The notes under the pieces were generated by a model. That model searched no databases. It had not been told where the DNA came from and was given only the letters and a program-made list of their open reading frames with translations. The position numbers and the translations under genes were made by a program. Of a stretch of DNA of 64,000 nucleotides, positions 58,160 through 64,000 are shown in pieces. How positions within the stretch are numbered: the stretch's first letter is position 1; each line of letters opens with the position of its first letter. This DNA is from a virus, in IMG/VR virus record IMGVR_UViG_3300032069_000007, positions 16,288-80,287 of that record; one strand, given 5' to 3'.

Positions 58160-60411
58160 TGGGTGAGACGGCCGTTATACATCTCCTCGTGGCGCATTCG
58201 GTCGCCGAGAAGCCGGAGGTTGACTGGGTGCCGGACATAGCCGAGGAACGGGACCGTGCCGTACTGCTGGACAAGGTCTGGATTGACCCACTGACCGGCA
58301 CACTGATGCTTGCGCCGAAGCAGATCAGGCAGTACGCGACCGTAACCGGCGATATGGCGCGACTGAGGAAGGGGGCGGGCTACACCGTGCCGACCGCTGC
58401 GGCGTGGGAAGACGCCGAAGTCGGGTTCGCTGGGAACTGGTTCCTGCTCTCGAAGGACAACCCTACTGAGGAAGTCGAAACTTCAGAGACGTACGCCGCA
58501 GACCAGGCATTCTTCGTGGCCCTGTTTCTCTTCGGCAGCGGTGGGGGCAAGGTCAGACAGGTCGCCTCGCTTAAGTTTGGTCAATACGAAGTCAAGGTGC
58601 GCTCCGACGGCTACACTGCACTTTACGAGGGTTCAACCTTCAAGGGCGCCGGCTACCTTCTGGGCGACCGCAACAAGACCTCTCCTGCCGAGGGCTATCT
58701 GCCGTGGGCCTATGGCGACCAGGCACTCTATGGCAACTGGCTGCGACTGTTGATCCTGCCCTTCAACCGTTACCAGATCGCCTTCATTCCTCTCGACAAT
58801 CTGGGCGGTGGTTGGCTCTACTCGGACACGAGCCGGGACAACAAGACCGCCTGGGGAATCACTACCGCTGGCCCGTTCAAGTTCAGTTTCCCCGATACGC
58901 AGGAGCCACAGAAGGCCCTGATCCAGGTGATGCCGATCGTCTACGAAGCGGCCGGGAGCCTCATCACCGCGACCAAAGTGCTGCCACACAAGCCAAGCAT
59001 GGCGCCGGAGAAGGTCTCTGCGTGCGACGCGCCGAATGGCACGGGCTACGAGCTCACGATCGTTGACCCGAACAATAACAATCAGGAAATCACGACCTGG
59101 AACGGGACCAAGGACAGGGTGCGGGCAAAGGTGAGCCTGACGGGGGCCTCAGGCAACACGCGCGTGACCCCGTTCTATTACCGCCCTCAGGTACGCTGGG
59201 CAGCACAGCGGACGGCCGTCGCGCCTGCAGAGATAGTATTGAATCCGCCAAAAGACTACGACAACCTCACGTTCAACGCGGGCAAGAGCGACGTGGCCGC
59301 AGAAGCGGGAAACAGCATCGCGTTCATCCCAAGGAACACCGACGCGATGAAACTGCTATCGGGCAAGTCCTATCGTGCCCTCACCGTGAAAGACCCGACC
59401 GAGGGTGAGCTCTTCTGTGGCTTCAGCGATGCGGCTGTGGATCTCGGTCGGCCGGGATCCGAAGAGGTGGTGGACATGCAGGCGCAGTCCATCGTAGCAC
59501 GGGATTTCTGGGCGCTGCTTGAGAAGACCGTGATGCCGGACGATTGGATCATGGACGGCCTCTACCACTACGACGTGATTAAGCGACTGTTCGCCCTCTC
59601 AGGCATACCCGACGACCGGATGGACGTGGACAGTGTTGGCGTAGGAGATTGGGACGGACGGTTCGATTGCGACTGGGCGTACAAGAAGGTGTGTTTTCCC
59701 GTGAAGGGGGGAATCACGGCAGCAGAGGCCGCGCGCTCGATCCGGGACAACTTCTCCAACTGGATACTGGACTGCGCGCCCGTACTTGTGCCAGGGTCGG
59801 GGAACGTCTACAAGGCACGATATAAGTCCAGCGCGGTCCCTTCGCCGCCACCCGCTCCCGTGAGAATACTGTACCGGAGTATGGTCGAGAAGGGTTGGCA
59901 GAACTGTTTCTGGGGCGACTATAGAGAATGGCACGACCCGGTGCAGGCGAACTACATCCAGGTGATCGGCGCCACCGTCCACGGCGTCACGATCGAGTCC
60001 GTCTTCGAGGACACCGCCAGCCAGAACCCTGAGACGCCAGAGGGGGATCGCGACGACTTCTGGATCGGGAAGAAAGTCCCCGTCATCAAGCGCGACGACA
60101 ATCTGAGGAGCCAGGAGATCTGCGACGCGGTTAAAGAATGCCTGAAGGCGCGCCTCTACTGTCCGCCGTACTTGACCAAGCCCCGCACGATGGCGCGCTG
60201 GACGGCGATGTGGGATGCTCTCGTTCAAGTCGGGAGTTATGTGCGCCTGGAACGAAAGGGGCTGTGGCGGGTGCTCTCGGCCTTCCCTGTGAGTCTGCCT
60301 GAGAACAAATTCGCCGACCCTGCAAAGCGGGACACAAAAGTCGATGCCAAGGCAGGGCAGCACGATTACCGGAGGGTGATGACCTATGTCGGCGAACGCG
60401 TCGGCGATTGA
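58159..60411 (+). CDS. Large distal tail / baseplate-like protein 2
   Basis: 750 residues from ATG 58159 (GGGAGG at 58141; the GTG at 58147 is too close to it). Beta-rich, with a C-terminal domain (YDVIKRLFALSGIPDDRMDV, GGITAAEAARSIRDNFSNWI, DALVQVGSYVRLERKGLWRV) reminiscent of tail-hub proteins in which a phage-tail beta domain binds the tube end. It overlaps both neighbours, so they are translated together. Receptor or hub role inferred. Confidence 0.6.
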   Translation: MGETAVIHLLVAHSVAEKPEVDWVPDIAEERDRAVLLDKVWIDPLTGTLMLAPKQIRQYATVTGDMARLRKGAGYTVPTAAAWEDAEVGFAGNWFLLSKDNPTEEVETSETYAADQAFFVALFLFGSGGGKVRQVASLKFGQYEVKVRSDGYTALYEGSTFKGAGYLLGDRNKTSPAEGYLPWAYGDQALYGNWLRLLILPFNRYQIAFIPLDNLGGGWLYSDTSRDNKTAWGITTAGPFKFSFPDTQEPQKALIQVMPIVYEAAGSLITATKVLPHKPSMAPEKVSACDAPNGTGYELTIVDPNNNNQEITTWNGTKDRVRAKVSLTGASGNTRVTPFYYRPQVRWAAQRTAVAPAEIVLNPPKDYDNLTFNAGKSDVAAEAGNSIAFIPRNTDAMKLLSGKSYRALTVKDPTEGELFCGFSDAAVDLGRPGSEEVVDMQAQSIVARDFWALLEKTVMPDDWIMDGLYHYDVIKRLFALSGIPDDRMDVDSVGVGDWDGRFDCDWAYKKVCFPVKGGITAAEAARSIRDNFSNWILDCAPVLVPGSGNVYKARYKSSAVPSPPPAPVRILYRSMVEKGWQNCFWGDYREWHDPVQANYIQVIGATVHGVTIESVFEDTASQNPETPEGDRDDFWIGKKVPVIKRDDNLRSQEICDAVKECLKARLYCPPYLTKPRTMARWTAMWDALVQVGSYVRLERKGLWRVLSAFPVSLPENKFADPAKRDTKVDAKAGQHDYRRVMTYVGERVGD

Positions 60412-60700
60412 CCCGATTGAGGTGTATTCCTGCGAGGCCGGTAAACATCATGAATTGCCGGGGATCGGCCCGAAGGTCTGCCCGCGCCCAAGTTGCCCCG
60501 GGTACGGAGAGATCCTGAAGCGCCTGGGCCCTCAAGTCCCCTATGGGTATTTTCTGTACCGCGCCTTCTGTCCAAATTGCGGCACGCGGGAGCTGGTAGT
60601 CACCAGTCCGGGCGAGGTCCATCAGTGCAAGGACTGCGGCTGGCCGAAGATGGAAACCTGCCGCAGCGGGAGGGCGCAGCATGCCGGCCGTACTGGTTAA
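60386..60700 (+). CDS. Small zinc-ribbon protein
   Basis: 104 residues with GGAGGGTG upstream. Two Cys pairs, CPNCG and CKDCG, 18 residues apart form a zinc ribbon, preceded by another Cys-rich loop (VCPRPSCPGYGEIL). Such proteins occur between tail genes, possibly as assembly factors. It overlaps both neighbouring genes. Confidence 0.62.
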   Translation: MSANASAIDPIEVYSCEAGKHHELPGIGPKVCPRPSCPGYGEILKRLGPQVPYGYFLYRAFCPNCGTRELVVTSPGEVHQCKDCGWPKMETCRSGRAQHAGRTG

Positions 60701-63700
60701 GGAAAACTGGCGCAAGAAGACGTTCACCGTAAGCGGCACGATGCACTTCCGCACCGCTTTTATCGGTGAGGATTACACGTCGGGCAGCGGTTGCCAGGTC
60801 GGCAAGAAACTGGAGATAACCTTCCCCTGGCCGCTCAACGTGAACTTCATCATCGAGCAAGCCGCAAGAACACTCTGGGAAGCGGATCACTACTCTGGCT
60901 GCAACAACCCGGAGTGCAGCGGATGCCAGGGCCAGACGACCCACACGGTACATCCGCCGCTCGGTCCGCCGTGCTTTTGCTGCCCGCCGGACCCCAATTA
61001 TCAGGCTAACGTCCACCCAATTCACCTGCACGTCGGCTGGGGCGCGATTGCAGGAGGATGGACTGGACAGTGCGACGTCGACTTCGACTGGGACTACAAC
61101 CTCGACCAGAGACCTTACGGGCCGCACTGCGTTCCGGAGGCCGCGACGCAGTACTGCGATGTGGATGATTACGAGGTCCCGTTCAGTGTCACCGTCGAGT
61201 GCTGGACTGACCTGTTCATGGAGGTTGTGCCCTACTACGACCAGGCCGGTTCAAGGTGCGAAGCCCTTCCGGGCGGCGTGTTCGAGGAAACCTACTGCGA
61301 GCACCAGGCCGACCGAAACGGGTCCTATCTGCCTGACATTCGGATGAGGTTCGGCGAGCAGATTCACCCCGAGCGACAAGAGAACGGTGATTGGGTCGGC
61401 GACGTAGCGGTTCACGCACAGATGACGGTAGGCGGCGTGACCCACACATACGAGGCGGTCGTCGAACGCCTGGCCGTTGATTGGACCGACAACACAGTCG
61501 AAATTCACGGCGAAATCGAATGCAGCGCGTATGGGTGCGCCAGTCGCCCGGTCGAGGAATACATCGTCGCGACGTGGCTCCGGAGCTTCACCGAGGCGGC
61601 TACAGGCAATGACCCGGGCATCTTCCACTACGATCACGAGCACCCGGTGTACAACGCGGCCCTCCGGGTCCACCTGGACGACAACAGGTTCGCGTTCGGG
61701 TGCCGCTACGCGCATACAACGTTGCCGGGCATTCCAGACCCGGCGCCCACGTTCACGACCGACTATTGGAACCATGCAGGCAAGATCACAACCCCTTACC
61801 ACGGAACGATCGCGGAAAGCGACGGCACTCCCGTAACGGGCGTGGACATGAAGCTGAGGCACGGGGTCAGGCCCGGCTACCAGATAGTCGGAGGCGAGGG
61901 GCAATGGAGTTGGAGTCTGCCGACGGCGACCGAAGTCTCTTTCGTTGACGGTGCAGATGTGCCCTGGAATGGCTGGTGGAAGCTCATCTCTGATGCTGTG
62001 GGAACCATCGCGGACCCGGGCGGCCCATACATCATCTTCGAGAACGTCGCGGAATACTTCGACGTCCCAGAAGAGCCGCCGGACGATAACTACGTCAGCC
62101 AGGGCCTGGTCAACATTACGAACGCAGATGCGCTCTACGACCCGTTCTACCCGCAATTCCATGACCCGCCGGAGACGATAGAGTTTGACCTCAACAACGG
62201 GGCCATCCCCGACTACACTGACTCCAGAGTGCTCCTGAAGCCGAGTCTCGCTCTTGATGTGCTCCACTGGCAGGCCGCCAGGGTGGACATTGGGCTCGAC
62301 TACGGGCAGGAATCCGATCCAATCCTGAGTTTCGACGGGAACGGTTGGACTAAGAGCAGGGAAGGCCTCGAGGTCACAAGTGACAATGGGGTGAAAGTCA
62401 CCGGCGCCCAGATCGGCGACTGGATAAGTCAATCCTTCCTGGCGACAAAGAAGCGCCTGACCGGGGCCAGATTTGCGCACCTGCACTGGCACTCGGACGC
62501 GGCTGGCGACATCACGTTCTCGGTCAACGGCAGATGGTGGCTCCTCACTGCTGATGCCGCCGGCGAGCATGAGTCCGTCATCGATCTTTGCAGGCCGAAC
62601 TATACGGAAAGTGCAGATCAGGTCCAATCAATCATCCCGATTGAGCTGCCCAAAAACCTGAATTTGCCGCCGCTTCCCCCCGGGGGAACGCACGGGACCG
62701 ACCTCGGAACGGGGTTTGGCGTCGGCAGGATAGACGAGGTGAAGTTTGAGTTCAACGTGGCGGGGACGTACATAATCAGGACGATCACCCTGTACCGGAA
62801 GACGCAAGCGGAGGGTGGCTTCATTCGCATAGACCTCAATCCACAGTCTGGATTTAACAACGCGAGGGCAACCAACCCGATCGACGGGATCCCGGGCGGA
62901 GAGCAGGGCGGCGGCGATTGTGGCCTGTACTATGCAGGCCAGCAGGATGATGGCACCCATACCTGGGAATGCTACCTCTACCGCGCCGGAATCGTGATCG
63001 TTGACGGCGCGGTGGTCGGCGAAATCGTAATCGGCGGGCCGCAGCTTACGAGCGGTTTCGTCTACGACGGCTGGACTTTCGCGATGGAGCGGATGGCCTC
63101 GGGGATATTCTGGTGTATCCCATTCGACGACTACTCAACCCCAACCGAGTCGCCAGCCGCCAACGGTATAGTGTCCCTCGTCCGCCTTGACCCTCCAAAG
63201 ATCGGGGGCAACCTGGCCGTTCCTGACACCTGCGTCGGGTACCTCGACAGGATTGCTGGCGAGCTTGCGGACCAACAAACGCTCAGCGCGACCGTCAGGT
63301 TCGATGTCGCATGCTACGCCGTCGGCTTCGGCAACGTCATCGGTTCGATCGAGAAGTGGACCAAGGGGGACATCCACGGAATAGCGTACAAGGACAACGA
63401 CCCCGGCTTCGCGCCTGGGGCCAAGGTGACTATAGTTGCTGACGGCGTAACGCAAAACGTCCAGACGAACAGCCTCGGCTACTTTCGATCTCATCCGGTC
63501 AGGGCACGCGCGCTCGACGCATCTGCCACTGTCACAGGAAAGGCCGGAACAACGGTGACAGTCTATCCGAGGAACCGGCACTACGGCCGGGCAATCCCCG
63601 TCGGGGAGGCGGGCGGGGCGGCGGGACTCGATCTCGCCATCGCGCCATTCGGGCGTATCTACAGGGTCTACACTATAGCCTCGGACGTTTACGTGGGGCA

Positions 63701-64000
63701 CTCTGACAACGGAGGCAAGAGCTGGACAGAGCAGCAGATCACAACGACTGCCGATGCCGACTCTCCCTCAATTGAATGCGACGCAACCGGCCAACTCTGG
63801 CTCCTCTACGGGCGATCGGGAGCAGTGGTCATGCGGCACTCTAACAGTGAGGGAGACACTTGGAGCGCTGAGGTGAATGTCGGGACTGGCACCCACCCGG
63901 AAATATACTTCGACCCACGAAGCGAGATTATTACCGTCTATTGGGTGGACGCGGACGCTGGTAAGATTTACGCTCGGCGACGCACCGCCTTCGGATGGAT
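60681..64000 (+). CDS. Tail fibre / receptor-binding-like protein with BNR repeats, 3' partial
   Basis: From ATG 60681 the frame stays open to the window end (at least 1,106 residues). The N-terminal part is Cys-rich (SGCNNPECSGCQGQ, GPPCFCCPPDPN), which is rare in phage fibres, with His/Trp/Asp-rich beta sequence after it. Around residues 900-960 are carboxypeptidase-regulatory-like strands (GAKVTIVADGVTQNVQTNSL). The visible end holds BNR-type repeats (HSDNGGKSWTEQ, HSNSEGDTWSAE), as in sialidase-like propellers. A host-surface binding or cleaving role is likely; the catalytic part may lie beyond the window. Confidence 0.68.
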   Translation, partial: MPAVLVKENWRKKTFTVSGTMHFRTAFIGEDYTSGSGCQVGKKLEITFPWPLNVNFIIEQAARTLWEADHYSGCNNPECSGCQGQTTHTVHPPLGPPCFCCPPDPNYQANVHPIHLHVGWGAIAGGWTGQCDVDFDWDYNLDQRPYGPHCVPEAATQYCDVDDYEVPFSVTVECWTDLFMEVVPYYDQAGSRCEALPGGVFEETYCEHQADRNGSYLPDIRMRFGEQIHPERQENGDWVGDVAVHAQMTVGGVTHTYEAVVERLAVDWTDNTVEIHGEIECSAYGCASRPVEEYIVATWLRSFTEAATGNDPGIFHYDHEHPVYNAALRVHLDDNRFAFGCRYAHTTLPGIPDPAPTFTTDYWNHAGKITTPYHGTIAESDGTPVTGVDMKLRHGVRPGYQIVGGEGQWSWSLPTATEVSFVDGADVPWNGWWKLISDAVGTIADPGGPYIIFENVAEYFDVPEEPPDDNYVSQGLVNITNADALYDPFYPQFHDPPETIEFDLNNGAIPDYTDSRVLLKPSLALDVLHWQAARVDIGLDYGQESDPILSFDGNGWTKSREGLEVTSDNGVKVTGAQIGDWISQSFLATKKRLTGARFAHLHWHSDAAGDITFSVNGRWWLLTADAAGEHESVIDLCRPNYTESADQVQSIIPIELPKNLNLPPLPPGGTHGTDLGTGFGVGRIDEVKFEFNVAGTYIIRTITLYRKTQAEGGFIRIDLNPQSGFNNARATNPIDGIPGGEQGGGDCGLYYAGQQDDGTHTWECYLYRAGIVIVDGAVVGEIVIGGPQLTSGFVYDGWTFAMERMASGIFWCIPFDDYSTPTESPAANGIVSLVRLDPPKIGGNLAVPDTCVGYLDRIAGELADQQTLSATVRFDVACYAVGFGNVIGSIEKWTKGDIHGIAYKDNDPGFAPGAKVTIVADGVTQNVQTNSLGYFRSHPVRARALDASATVTGKAGTTVTVYPRNRHYGRAIPVGEAGGAAGLDLAIAPFGRIYRVYTIASDVYVGHSDNGGKSWTEQQITTTADADSPSIECDATGQLWLLYGRSGAVVMRHSNSEGDTWSAEVNVGTGTHPEIYFDPRSEIITVYWVDADAGKIYARRRTAFGW

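Noticed and set aside
1-64000. tRNA genes
   Set aside because: No cloverleaf with a TTC-G arm was recognised by eye. This is not a substitute for a covariance-model scan.

Overview
This window looks like part of a GC-rich genome of a tailed, dsDNA phage. It is cut at both ends: the terminase small subunit runs off the left edge and a tail-fibre-like gene off the right. A gpA-type large terminase, an SPP1/HK97-like portal, a MuF-like head protein, a prohead protease, an HK97-type capsid protein, tail-completion genes and a tape measure of about 1,200 residues point to a siphovirus-like particle with a long tail. No tRNA, integrase, DNA polymerase or ribosomal marker was seen, so the host cannot be named. 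Almost every gene is on the + strand. The exceptions are a tnpB, an HNH endonuclease inside an intein, and a small antisense ORF.

Layout. (1) 1-3000: terminase subunits and a free-standing HNH endonuclease. (2) 3000-7240: small surface-like proteins and a large glycoside hydrolase that shares an N-terminal anchor domain with its neighbour. (3) 7250-12600: portal, MuF-like protein and a fibre-like protein. (4) 12700-35350: about 22 kb dominated by giant multidomain proteins of the polyvalent type, thought to enter the host with phage DNA. One combines RelA/SpoT-like, topoisomerase IB and SNF2-like helicase domains. One combines histidine phosphatase and pyrophosphatase-like domains. One combines a GHKL ATPase with an HExxH peptidase. 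One is a second SNF2-like helicase interrupted by two inteins. The block ends in a strong intrinsic terminator at about 35430-35466. (5) 35480-36420: a sigma-like factor. (6) 36500-49900: protease, scaffold-like protein, capsid, decoration and repeat proteins, connector and tail-tube genes. (7) 49900-64000: tail chaperone with a likely frameshift, an IS605-type tnpB element, tape measure and distal tail proteins.

Two features tie the genome together. First, a 20-bp motif with a dyad (consensus TGCGGCACTTTAGYAGTGYA) lies just upstream of five virion-gene blocks. With the phage sigma-like gene it suggests a late promoter or operator set. Second, mobile endonucleases and their relatives are abundant (HNH at 2309, antisense HNH at 31237, LAGLIDADG at 32926, TnpB at 50708). 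Each has a recognisable sigma70-like promoter of its own.

The most unusual system is in the helicase gene at 27525-35084. Both inteins keep standard splicing ends, but their endonucleases are not fused in frame. One lies antisense with its own promoter. The other overlaps in a different sense frame with its own promoter, start and stop. The intein reading frame stays open across both nested genes. A smaller antisense ORF with a consensus extended -10 box repeats this pattern inside the first giant protein, at about 14301-14543.
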